From IMG/VR virus record IMGVR_UViG_3300034117_002447, positions 124,001 through 188,000 of that record: a stretch of 64,000 bases of DNA; one strand, written 5' to 3'. This DNA is from a virus. Shown here piece by piece: positions 39,054 through 47,614 of the stretch. The notes beneath the pieces were generated by a model, which worked only from the letters and a program-made list of their open reading frames with translations, was not told the origin of the DNA and ran no database searches. Position 1 is the first letter of the stretch. Each line of letters starts with the position of its first letter. A program made the translations under genes and the position numbers.

Positions 39054-40044
39054 AAGCTGCCTTTATTGCTGCGATACTCTCAGTATACGTGACCGTATCG
39101 AATCTGTATGCTGTGTAAAAACCGGACCAAAGCGTGAGACCTCTTATTCCAACTGTCCAGGCCGCAAATTTTTCAGGCCATTTTTGGGTAGTACCCATAA
39201 TCTCGTCGATTTCCCCAGCAATACCTGTTAAAAAACCGCCAGATTTACCGGACGCTGTCCACATCTTGGCAAGTTGATCAGCGGAGAATTTTGGTGAAAT
39301 TAGCATGTACAAACCGTGCATAGCTGCACTATCAGCAAATGATGTAACTGTCTCATTTAGCTTAAGATCAACTGCGTCCATGATCATCTTAATATCAGCA
39401 TCTGACTCAACTGAGCCGGCTTTCTTGTATTTTGAGGTAATTGTGGTTACTTGTGTAGGTAAATCTCCACCGGTCAGCTTAATCCAATTGTCTGCGATAT
39501 TACCGTCACCTAGTAAAAAGCTGGCATTTGCTGCTTTTTCGATTCCTGCGAAGGAGCCGCCTAATGCTTTAACCTTATTGGTTTGAGCAGTAACCCATTT
39601 AATATGATCAGGAGTCCATGCCTTTCCGAATTTTTGAATCGATATTGTGATTAATGCAGCAATAAATTCATACATTTTACCCTTTGGGTCATATTCGGCA
39701 ATCTTATTAATGTCAATAGATGAGCCGGAAACTGGAGACGACGAGGTTGCCGCTGCTAGCTTAAGACTTCCTTTTACTGGCTTTAAGTCTGTTCCGATTT
39801 GATAAGCGACGTTAATCATGTCTTTTCCGTTATCGTGTTTAACCATGAACGTATAGTTACCAGCTGCCTTCTTTGATTCAACTTCATCCATGAATTGGTT
39901 CCATTGGTTTGCATAAGGTCCTCCATTTTGACCAGATAATAGTTTAGTTAAACCGTCAGCTGTTTGCATATCAGCGGCCTCATTGACCAGTAAGTAGCCA
40001 TGAGACTTTTTCTCTAAAATAAGCGCGTAATTTGAAATATTCAT
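39046..40044 (-). CDS. Capsid-targeted-like protein, 332 aa
   Basis: Starts MNISNYALILEKKSHGYLL and reaches LVNE|AADM, matching the cleavage pattern at residue 22. The rest is helical with no recognised domain (for example FMVKHDNGKDMINVAYQIG). A late-type AAATAAATATA precedes the ATG. The gene order 41095-40069-39046-38568 forms a run of probable internal proteins. Confidence 0.65.
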   Translation of the reverse strand: MNISNYALILEKKSHGYLLVNEAADMQTADGLTKLLSGQNGGPYANQWNQFMDEVESKKAAGNYTFMVKHDNGKDMINVAYQIGTDLKPVKGSLKLAAATSSSPVSGSSIDINKIAEYDPKGKMYEFIAALITISIQKFGKAWTPDHIKWVTAQTNKVKALGGSFAGIEKAANASFLLGDGNIADNWIKLTGGDLPTQVTTITSKYKKAGSVESDADIKMIMDAVDLKLNETVTSFADSAAMHGLYMLISPKFSADQLAKMWTASGKSGGFLTGIAGEIDEIMGTTQKWPEKFAAWTVGIRGLTLWSGFYTAYRFDTVTYTESIAAIKAALV

Positions 40045-40053
40045 TTGTTGTAG

Positions 40054-40064
40054 TATATTTATTT
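40054..40064 (-). promoter_or_regulatory. Late promoter motif (variant)
   Basis: Minus-strand AAATAAATATA, 9 nt before the ATG at 40044. Confidence 0.4.
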
Positions 40065-40068
40065 TTTA

Positions 40069-41073
40069 TTAAAATGGACTAGGCCTTTGAACTTTACGGT
40101 CGACTGGCTTTTCTACTTTCTTATTAGCTGCATCGATTTGAGCTTGAGTTAAGTTCACAAAGGCTGCATCTAATTTAGCAGAAATCTCTGCATTAATTGA
40201 GTCAACTGGAGTACCGTTATTTACAAGTTTTCCAATTGCATTAGCTGTACCGCTTCCATATTTACCGTCTGCTCCGAATTTACCAAGAGCCGTTGCTGCG
40301 TCTCCGCCTAGTGTCTTGATCTTCTTCTGTAGATCTTGAACCTTTTGATTAAATCCTGGGGCTTTCTTAAGATCAACGAAGGTAGTTGAGTTCGATTGAG
40401 AGCCTTGTGGCGAGTCGACCGTTTGTGTAGAAGTAGTAGGTGAAACTGTCGTTGTATCAGTAGTCGTAGGTTTATCAGTAGCTGATTGGCCTTCGCTTTT
40501 CATGTAAGACGGATAAACTTTATCGATTTCAATAAGCTTGCCCGATTTATCCCTTGCTGGTACTGGCTGCGCCAACTTAATATCAATTAATTTTTCTTGA
40601 TGCCATACAGCTAACGGAATCTTTGAACCTGAAACGGTCGCGGTTGCGATTGGTTCAGCTTTAGTTACATCATAGAATACGTCGGCTGCAGGTTTGTCAA
40701 CTCCAGCAGATTCGCCTGTGTGTTGTCTTCTATACGTAACAAAGGCAATTTCAGCTTTAGCTACCTCTTTTCCAACTAAATTCGTCTTGTTCATAACTCC
40801 ACTGTACACAATACCAAGGGTCATGCTCGCAGGAGTTCCTTCAAATTTAGTAGTAGTCCACCAATTTTTAAAATCGCCGTTCATTACTAAACTGTCGATA
40901 ATCGACTGAATTGGTGTTGCATTGCTGATTGAATCAGCAGATCCACTCTTTAGTACAACTTTCCATCTAGCAAGTTCGCCGGCTTCTGGTGAAATCTTAG
41001 TTATGTTTGCTTTATCGACTGCTTCAGTTAACGAAGTTGCTCTAAAGCTTTCAAATGTTTTAACAAAGGTCAT
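40069..41073 (-). CDS. Capsid-targeted protein with PG-binding-like domain, 334 aa
   Basis: N-terminus MTFVKTFESFRATSLTE|A fits the packaged-protein peptide. A Thr/Ser/Pro linker (about 200-230, TTDTTTVSPTTSTQT) separates an unknown N-terminal domain from a C-terminal PG_binding_1-like domain (KVQDLQKKIKTLGG, KFGADGKYGSGTANAIGKL). It therefore repeats the theme of packaged proteins that can hold peptidoglycan. A late motif precedes it. Confidence 0.7.
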   Translation of the reverse strand: MTFVKTFESFRATSLTEAVDKANITKISPEAGELARWKVVLKSGSADSISNATPIQSIIDSLVMNGDFKNWWTTTKFEGTPASMTLGIVYSGVMNKTNLVGKEVAKAEIAFVTYRRQHTGESAGVDKPAADVFYDVTKAEPIATATVSGSKIPLAVWHQEKLIDIKLAQPVPARDKSGKLIEIDKVYPSYMKSEGQSATDKPTTTDTTTVSPTTSTQTVDSPQGSQSNSTTFVDLKKAPGFNQKVQDLQKKIKTLGGDAATALGKFGADGKYGSGTANAIGKLVNNGTPVDSINAEISAKLDAAFVNLTQAQIDAANKKVEKPVDRKVQRPSPF

Positions 41074-41094
41074 TTGTTTCTGTTATTATTTTAA

Positions 41095-41104
41095 TTATTT
41101 ATTT
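41095..41104 (-). promoter_or_regulatory. Late promoter motif
   Basis: Minus-strand AAATAAATAA, 21 nt before the ATG at 41073. It overlaps the stop codon of the upstream gene. Confidence 0.5.
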
Positions 41105-43365
41105 CCGAATGAAAGGCCTTTAACTGAGAAGAGCCCTTCGTTTACTGGAGGTAACTTAATTTCAGGTTCTTCGCCCGATTGAATAAGTTTCAAGGCTTCT
41201 GCTTTTATACCAGCAGCCTCTTCCGGTCGGATTTTTCCCATACGAACCATCTCTTGAATGGTGCTGTCTAACCGAGACTTATCGACTAGATTTACATTAA
41301 TTACTCCAGATTCAGGATCGTAAACATCTGCGAAATAGGCTTGGACGACAGGCTCATTATAGTCAAGAGCATGTTGAACATCAATTGATGTATCTAATCC
41401 TAGTGAAGCTAGTACCTGTTTTGAGTAGTCTGTGCTCTTCTTTTGGAATTCAGCTGCTTGTGCAGGATCTTCTCCCATGTTAGCAGTTCCTCCTAAATTT
41501 GCAGTACTTCCTGGAAAATCTGCAACGAATGAGCCGGTTGTTGCTTGAACAGCCGCCGCCTGTAATCCGCAATCTACCTTTGCGACAGTCCTTTGTGGGT
41601 TTGAACTTTCTTCTGCTTCTTCCAATGCAGATATTCCTGTTCTAACTAACGATGAAGTTGCGCCAAGAGCTACATCTCCTGCTTTATTTGCGCCGGCTTG
41701 GATAATACATTCAAGTGATCCGTATTTTTGCCAAACTAATCTAGCTACCAGGTTAAGAACTCGCTTGAAAGGTACGGCTCTCATTCCAATAGCGCCGCCT
41801 TTCTTTGTGAGAATTTCAAGAGTCTTAACGCTACCATTAAATTTAGCAACTCCCTCGATGAATGCTTCCGGCTTAGCAACAAACGGTGCAAATGCTCTAA
41901 TTTCAGATTTAGATAAGTTCTTAGCTATTGCTGGATTAGTTAAGAACACTTCAAAGAATTTCTTAACTTCTTGAGGGTTTCCTCCTCTAGCTAATCTAAT
42001 TAAGTGATCTCCACCTGGTCTCCAGCCGGCTGCACCTAACAGTTTAACTGCCTCAGGATCTTTCATTATCCTATCAACTGACAGTTTAGCTTGTCCAATT
42101 AATTCATTTTCCATTTTTGCAGCGATCGCAATGTCTTTCTGCTTGGAAGATAATTGGCTAATTGAATCCATGAATTTCGTATTTGAAGTAACTGTCTGCT
42201 TTAGATCACTTAAGTAACCTCCTCTAGCTCTAATGTACTTATCTGCTTGAGTTGCATCAAAGTCTTTAAGTGCTGCACTGATATCTGCTCCGACTTCAGA
42301 TGAAGTTTTTCCAGCTTTAAGAGCTTGATCTTGAGCACCTAGGGCAACTTCTTTACGAGCAGCTTTAGCCAAGTCATCCGCACTTTGAGCAATTTCTTTT
42401 CCTACTCCAGGCTTTGTAAGAATTTGAGTAGCTGTATCGAAATTTCTACCAATCATCGAGACGTTCACTACAATAGAGTCTACTAATTTTGAAATTTTAA
42501 ATCCAAATTTTCCAGCCATACCAAAGGTTGCAAGATTAATCGCAGTATCCATAAACCCGGCGATCATTCTAACTACTGAGACTGCGGTGTTTAGGAAAAA
42601 CTTAGCAAGTCCTTTAAATAAGCTAATCACATTGTCTAATAAACTCTTTCCGCCGATTCGGATAATTCCATCTTTTAGTGCAATTACTCCTTTTTCTAGA
42701 GCAACAACGTCCTTCCCAGATCTAAATATGAGAGGTAGAATTTTTTCCAATAACGGCATTGCTGGTTTTAGTACTATCTTCAATACATCAGAGGCTTGAG
42801 TAATATCAATTGCTGAAAGAAGGCTTAATACCATTGAGACGTACTCCCCTTTATACAATGAAATTAGAGCAGATAGAACGTTTGCAACAATATCAATAGG
42901 AAAACCTACCCATGTGAATGGCACAAGTCCAATAATATCCAGCACAAGACGTAAGATATTAAGACCCATTTCTACTGGATCCGGATCACTTACTAGGCTA
43001 GCTAAGAAGTCTCCAATAGACCCTAATAGACCCTCGTTAAGAGTTTCAATTGTTTCTAAATAAGATTCATTGATTCTTAATTCAATCGTATCATATCCAG
43101 CTCGAGCTAAAAAATCTTCCTTTCGAATAATATCTTGAATATCTTCAAAATTCTCAAATAAGTATACTTGGTGAGCAAAAACTTCTGATTCAGAATGTTT
43201 TCTTTTGATTGTAACTGGCGTTGCCAAAATACTAAAATCAACTTTATCTAGAGCCTCAAAAAAGGCAGCAGGTATTTGATTAAAGTATTGGGTCAGCTTA
43301 TCAGTAGAGTTTCCTGAAGTCGATAACGATTCAAAAAACTGTTGGGACGAAACTACGTATGACAT
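41095..43365 (-). CDS. Large putative ejection/internal virion protein with hydrophobic segment, 756 aa
   Basis: Starts MSYVVSSQQFFESLSTSG; FFE|S may be a variant cleavage site. Residues about 125-200 are strongly hydrophobic (LRLVLDIIGLVPFTWVGFPI, MVLSLLSAI), enough for several membrane helices. The rest is helical and Ala/Lys-rich. No enzyme motif. Size, hydrophobic core and late promoter suit an internal protein that inserts in the host membrane during DNA ejection. This is inference. Confidence 0.65.
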   Translation of the reverse strand: MSYVVSSQQFFESLSTSGNSTDKLTQYFNQIPAAFFEALDKVDFSILATPVTIKRKHSESEVFAHQVYLFENFEDIQDIIRKEDFLARAGYDTIELRINESYLETIETLNEGLLGSIGDFLASLVSDPDPVEMGLNILRLVLDIIGLVPFTWVGFPIDIVANVLSALISLYKGEYVSMVLSLLSAIDITQASDVLKIVLKPAMPLLEKILPLIFRSGKDVVALEKGVIALKDGIIRIGGKSLLDNVISLFKGLAKFFLNTAVSVVRMIAGFMDTAINLATFGMAGKFGFKISKLVDSIVVNVSMIGRNFDTATQILTKPGVGKEIAQSADDLAKAARKEVALGAQDQALKAGKTSSEVGADISAALKDFDATQADKYIRARGGYLSDLKQTVTSNTKFMDSISQLSSKQKDIAIAAKMENELIGQAKLSVDRIMKDPEAVKLLGAAGWRPGGDHLIRLARGGNPQEVKKFFEVFLTNPAIAKNLSKSEIRAFAPFVAKPEAFIEGVAKFNGSVKTLEILTKKGGAIGMRAVPFKRVLNLVARLVWQKYGSLECIIQAGANKAGDVALGATSSLVRTGISALEEAEESSNPQRTVAKVDCGLQAAAVQATTGSFVADFPGSTANLGGTANMGEDPAQAAEFQKKSTDYSKQVLASLGLDTSIDVQHALDYNEPVVQAYFADVYDPESGVINVNLVDKSRLDSTIQEMVRMGKIRPEEAAGIKAEALKLIQSGEEPEIKLPPVNEGLFSVKGLSFGNK

Positions 43366-43387
43366 TTATAAAAATAGTAATTTCTTA

Positions 43388-43397
43388 TTATTTATTC
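43388..43397 (-). promoter_or_regulatory. Late promoter motif
   Basis: Minus-strand GAATAAATAATAA, 22 nt before the ATG at 43365. Confidence 0.5.
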
Positions 43398-43410
43398 GTG
43401 GGCCCTGATG

Positions 43411-44469
43411 CTAAAGCGCCTTTGCGATTTCTCGAAGTATTTTAAAATAGTCACCCGATGAGCACTCGGAAAGGAACTTGCAAATCTCAAAGAAGTCATC
43501 TACTGTTTCAAATGTCATTGCTGAATGGTGGCCTTTCATATATGAAACTGGAATTACTCCAAAAATAATGGATTCGTACACTCTAGCTGGAGTAAAACCT
43601 GCCTGTAAATAAAGATCTTTACTTACATTAATTGATACGAGCGAGTTAGTGAATGAATTCCAAATCGCTTCACGATTCTGTCTAGGAATCAAGTACGCTC
43701 GATCTAATGAATTGATCCAATTAGTTAAGTCCTCAGTTTCTTTAGCCGATACAGTTAATTGAAAAGTATCACCGTTGAACATTTTCACATTTTCCACCTG
43801 AGTAATAATATCATTTATTATTGGGTTTTTTGTGTGACCTTCTTTATAATTATCAAATGACAGATTTCCGTAATATAGTAAGCTGTTAACAGTCGGCTTT
43901 ATTGAGTTCTCATGCACAGACAAACACGAATCTAAGAATTTTGATCCTATTCCTGGAATAGTTACTGAGACAATTTCTCTAGTTATCCCAAGATTCTCAA
44001 TCGTTTCTAAGAATTCCGGACTTAGAGATAAGTCAGTATCTAAAATAACGATGTCAGATGGAGCGTATCCGCAAGCCAATGCATGTTTTATAAATGTCTC
44101 AAATCTCTGAGCATCCTTTAACTTCTTTTGGAGAGTTGAAAGATTTCTGAATCTAGCCTTTAAGAAAATTTTATCGTATTCTTTATTTGACATATTCAGA
44201 AGAACATCCTCATAGCCAATTCGATACTCCTTGATTAAGTGTTGAGTAAAACCCTCAAACACCTGTCCAAGTATTCCGTCTGGATATATCGGCCTAACGG
44301 CAAATGCACGTTCTGTGTCCATGTAATTATAGAAATCGAAATTCTCGTTTCCGTATTTTTCAGAGATTGCATCAAGTAATCCAATTTGATAAAAAGTATG
44401 GCCTGGGATATTTTCTTCAAAAATTCCTAGTTCGCCAAAGTAGCAGTATAATGATTTTGTCTTTTCCAT
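43411..44469 (-). CDS. Glycosyltransferase-like protein, 352 aa
   Basis: The C-terminal region (LYLQAGFTPARVYESIIFGVIPVSY) resembles the donor-binding half of GT-B glycosyltransferases, where an Arg and a Glu near GxxP contact the sugar nucleotide. The N-terminal half is alpha/beta. In a phage the acceptor could be DNA bases, as in T4, or host polysaccharide. It overlaps the glycosylase gene by 43 nt. The assignment rests on one region only. Confidence 0.55.
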   Translation of the reverse strand: MEKTKSLYCYFGELGIFEENIPGHTFYQIGLLDAISEKYGNENFDFYNYMDTERAFAVRPIYPDGILGQVFEGFTQHLIKEYRIGYEDVLLNMSNKEYDKIFLKARFRNLSTLQKKLKDAQRFETFIKHALACGYAPSDIVILDTDLSLSPEFLETIENLGITREIVSVTIPGIGSKFLDSCLSVHENSIKPTVNSLLYYGNLSFDNYKEGHTKNPIINDIITQVENVKMFNGDTFQLTVSAKETEDLTNWINSLDRAYLIPRQNREAIWNSFTNSLVSINVSKDLYLQAGFTPARVYESIIFGVIPVSYMKGHHSAMTFETVDDFFEICKFLSECSSGDYFKILREIAKAL

Positions 44470-44846
44470 TCTAAGTATTTTACTAGAACTCCATCATTGG
44501 GTTCTATGTCAAGTCTATTATTGTAAAAAATATCCCATGAGTCTGCTGCATACTGCCCAATTCCATGAAGTTCTCGAGGATGATCCCACTCTTTTGTAAT
44601 CCACTCAGTACTAAACTTAATTAATGATCGTGACCTGCGATTATAAAAACCAAGAGGCCGAATTACTTCGGCCAATTGAATAGGATCAGCGTTTGATAAC
44701 TCAGCCGCGTCTCGATATGTGTTAAATAGTTCTTCTCTTATTCGGTCTACCTGTTTTCTACGAGTACAATTCAATAGAATACAGCAGACTTGCGACTTCC
44801 ACGGGTCATCATGATAAATTTCCTGTAAAAGTTCGTATGGGCTCAT
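44427..44846 (-). CDS. HhH-GPD DNA glycosylase, MBD4-like, 139 aa
   Basis: A compact helical glycosylase: LHGIGQYAADSWDIF (93-107) is the helix-hairpin-helix and Asp118 in EPNDGVLVKYLEW the catalytic aspartate, in the spacing of the MBD4 thymine/uracil glycosylase domain. The iron-sulphur cluster of EndoIII is absent. Expected to remove mismatched or modified pyrimidines. Its start codon overlaps the stop of the FkbM gene. Confidence 0.82.
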   Translation of the reverse strand: MSPYELLQEIYHDDPWKSQVCCILLNCTRRKQVDRIREELFNTYRDAAELSNADPIQLAEVIRPLGFYNRRSRSLIKFSTEWITKEWDHPRELHGIGQYAADSWDIFYNNRLDIEPNDGVLVKYLEWKRQNHYTATLAN

Positions 44847-45658
44847 TAACGTCCTTTAAATCCTGCGAAGTGAGTAATAAAGTGTTTGCCGTTTATTGTT
44901 TTAGGGTTAACGAAGAGTTCTCCAAAGTTAGCTCTAAAAATATCTAGGATCTCTGTAAATTTCGCTGAGCGATTTTCCAATAACCAGCTGTAGTGAAAAT
45001 GGTATTCAACTATGAATAACCTGATTTGATCTAAACTTTCTTGATTTAAAGCTTTAATCATATCGTATTCAAGACCTTCAATATCCATCTTGATCGCAGT
45101 GATACCCTTTTCTTTGATTATAGTGTTAATATTCTCAGCAGGTACGGTGGTGACCTGACGACCTCTAATGTGATGGACGCTATGCTTACCTGAATCTTGT
45201 GATAAGTAGAATTCAACTTCAGTTGAATCGTCCGCGACAATTGCTTTTTCGATAATTTCACAACGATCTTCAACACTATTCATTTGAAGGTTTTGTTCTA
45301 GGAACTCCACGTTATTATGGAAAGGTTCGTATGAGTATACTTTCTTTACTTTTGGAAATTGCGTTAGTAAACGAGTTGCAAATATGCCAATGTGGCCGCC
45401 TGCATCCAACCAAACGTCTTCGTGGTCCAAGTCTTCTAAGAGCATAGGGCCGCCGTTTTGTGCATAATGCGGTATGAACAGAGGTTTGAAGTATTCTCCA
45501 CCAGTAGGTTTAGTAGAGATATTCTGAGACACGTTAAATTTAATCTCTTCAGAAGATCTAACTAAGAATTGATAATCGTGATATTTGGTCTTCTTTTCGA
45601 AAACCTGAAGGGTGCCATTTTCGCGAGCCTCTTCAATTGAGCATAATACGTCAGCCAT
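44846..45658 (-). CDS. FkbM-family methyltransferase, 270 aa
   Basis: SAM-binding motif I VWLDAGGHIGIFA, then the post-motif acidic VYSYEPFHNNVEFL and the FkbM signature AIKMDIEGLEYDMIKAL. FkbM enzymes O-methylate sugars or small molecules. Together with the glycosyltransferase-like gene it may build or cap a glycan modification. First gene of a three-gene cluster. Confidence 0.9.
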   Translation of the reverse strand: MADVLCSIEEARENGTLQVFEKKTKYHDYQFLVRSSEEIKFNVSQNISTKPTGGEYFKPLFIPHYAQNGGPMLLEDLDHEDVWLDAGGHIGIFATRLLTQFPKVKKVYSYEPFHNNVEFLEQNLQMNSVEDRCEIIEKAIVADDSTEVEFYLSQDSGKHSVHHIRGRQVTTVPAENINTIIKEKGITAIKMDIEGLEYDMIKALNQESLDQIRLFIVEYHFHYSWLLENRSAKFTEILDIFRANFGELFVNPKTINGKHFITHFAGFKGR

Positions 45659-45675
45659 TTGTAAGTTTCTTTTAG

Positions 45676-45686
45676 TAATTATACTA
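45676..45686 (-). promoter_or_regulatory. TAGTATAATTA promoter-like element
   Basis: Minus-strand TAGTATAATTA, 17 nt before the ATG at 45658. Confidence 0.4.
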
Positions 45687-45693
45687 CAGATAC

Positions 45694-45957
45694 TTACTTT
45701 TGGTCTACGGCAACGTCCTTTGTTTTAATTGAGAGTTCGTCTGGATTCTTTGGATCAGGTCCTGAAGCTTGATAATCGGTAAATTTACCAGTATCGAGTT
45801 TATCAATCTCATCAGGTTTTACTGATTTATATTGATTGTCTGCTCCCATTACTTTATAGGTTTGACCTACTGGATCGATTCCAACAATTGTAGCACTTTG
45901 CCCAGACTTTAACATGACCTTTTGGCCAGTTACGTACTTAGCTGCGGTCGCGGACAC
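45694..45957 (-). CDS. KOW-like domain ORF, possibly the C-terminus of the 512-aa protein
   Basis: As read it would start with GTG at 45957. It resembles a small beta-barrel (VTGQKVMLKSGQSATIVG, DPVGQTYKVMG). The frame is open upstream through SLTESEDITIV to the A9 run at 45987-45995. One more A there, or a -1 ribosomal slip, would join it to the 512-aa protein. It is probably not an independent gene. Confidence 0.55.
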   Translation of the reverse strand: MSATAAKYVTGQKVMLKSGQSATIVGIDPVGQTYKVMGADNQYKSVKPDEIDKLDTGKFTDYQASGPDPKNPDELSIKTKDVAVDQK

Positions 45958-45980
45958 TATAGTAATGTCCTCAGACTCAG

Positions 45981-47519
45981 TTAGGCTTTTTTTTTGGACT
46001 GGTCTACTAAAATGTATTGATTCTTAAGAGCATTAACGTTCTTCTCGATTGACATCTTAAGTTCATTAAGTTTCTCACGATAGTCTGCCGTAAGAGATGT
46101 ATCAGTTAAGGCCTCTTGAATTTGAGAGATTGAAGTTTCTAATTTAGCAAGATTTTGCTCAATCGTAACTTTTTCAGCATCAAGTGATTTAAGGTTGGCT
46201 TCTCTTTCCTCCAATTGAATAGAGTACATTTCGCTAACATCGTATTTGAAGTTTTCCATAACATAATTATGGAAAGTTAAACCTTTCATTTTCTTAAGAA
46301 TTCTAGTCTCAGCTAATTTCTCGAATACGTAAATATCTTCTCCGAAATTTAAAACGATCGATTCTTTACCAAGTCTTTCATTAACGATTGTTTTTCCAAA
46401 CTCTAAATTAACGATTAGGTCTAAGTTTTTGAAGATTTTAGTAAGAGCATTACGAGTATCAATGGTCTCCATTAATACGATTTCTGAAAATTTAACTGAA
46501 TCGATATTATCAATTACTGAACCATTGATTTTTAGGTTCAATGAGCCGTTTTCGTTAATTCCAAAAGCAACTGTTAAATTTCTACTAGCTGATACTAATT
46601 CTGTGCTCTTCTCTTTGAAGTTTAGGGCACTGAAGGCTTCGCAAGTTTCAAAGAAATCTGGAAAGTCTTTTGCATCGTCTGCTGATACTTGAGTAGGATC
46701 CGCATCTTCCGATACTTTGATAAATTTATTATCTACAAAGATTAGTGCTGAGTTTTCGCTAACTTTATAAAAAGGAGCAATAATAGGTTTTACGAATGCA
46801 TCGCCGTTACCAATACCTAAATTAAACGAACCAGTTTCTTTAGATTCTAGCATGCTAATTTTATTAATCAATTGGTTAACTACTGGCAAATTAGAATGAG
46901 AACGTAATTTCATTTTTAATGAATCAGCTGTCTGTACATTTTCCAATAGAGCTTGTTCCAATAGAGAACATGCATCTTTATAAAGAACTGCACCAGTTAC
47001 TCTCATTTCGAAAATTGAATTTAAGATTTCAAGTTTAATACGATTCTCATTAACGTAAGTTGATAATGATTCTAAAACTTCAGAAACAGTCGTATCGTAG
47101 TTAAACTTAGATAGACCTTCAAAGAAGAAATGGATTGCTCTAAATTCAGGCATAGATTTAACAGCTTCCTCTAGTCTAGCAACTGTATGCTTAACTACTG
47201 GATCTTTGTAAATTTGTGCCTCTTTGATAGCTTGAATCTTGATAGAAAGACCTGCTTCTTTAGCCATGTTTTGAAGACGGCTTGTTGGTTTTTCTGCCAT
47301 TTTTTTGAATTTAGCTACCACTTCTTTAATATTCTCGTTTACCAATTCAGTAGCGAATTGATCTAGTGTATTTAGAGAGTTTTCTAAAATCTGATCATTT
47401 GCAACCCCCAACATTAGTGAGTTGTTAATTGATTCTAATACTACTTTAGCAGCAATGCTAGAATTTACGCTCGAATTATTTTTGAGCTCGTTAGTTAGTT
47501 CTTGTATGAGACCGTTCAT
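45981..47519 (-). CDS. Helical virion-type protein, 512 aa, ends at A9 run
   Basis: Starts MNGLIQELTNELKNNSSVN. Mainly helical, with a coiled-coil C-terminus (residues about 440-510). No domain is recognised. The last codons are SKKKA-stop on a run of nine A; the -1 frame continues into the 87-aa ORF, giving a fusion of about 609 residues. Late promoter upstream. A core, scaffold or internal head role is plausible but unproven. Confidence 0.7.
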   Translation of the reverse strand: MNGLIQELTNELKNNSSVNSSIAAKVVLESINNSLMLGVANDQILENSLNTLDQFATELVNENIKEVVAKFKKMAEKPTSRLQNMAKEAGLSIKIQAIKEAQIYKDPVVKHTVARLEEAVKSMPEFRAIHFFFEGLSKFNYDTTVSEVLESLSTYVNENRIKLEILNSIFEMRVTGAVLYKDACSLLEQALLENVQTADSLKMKLRSHSNLPVVNQLINKISMLESKETGSFNLGIGNGDAFVKPIIAPFYKVSENSALIFVDNKFIKVSEDADPTQVSADDAKDFPDFFETCEAFSALNFKEKSTELVSASRNLTVAFGINENGSLNLKINGSVIDNIDSVKFSEIVLMETIDTRNALTKIFKNLDLIVNLEFGKTIVNERLGKESIVLNFGEDIYVFEKLAETRILKKMKGLTFHNYVMENFKYDVSEMYSIQLEEREANLKSLDAEKVTIEQNLAKLETSISQIQEALTDTSLTADYREKLNELKMSIEKNVNALKNQYILVDQSKKKA

Positions 47520-47539
47520 TGAAACGCTTGTCTTTTTTA

Positions 47540-47548
47540 TTATTTATC
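47540..47548 (-). promoter_or_regulatory. Late promoter motif
   Basis: Minus-strand GGATAAATAATAA, 20 nt before the ATG at 47519. Confidence 0.55.
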
Positions 47549-47614
47549 CGTTTTTGATAAGTTTATTTATCTGCTATCGTCTATATTATTTATAGGATAG
47601 CCTAATTACTTACG

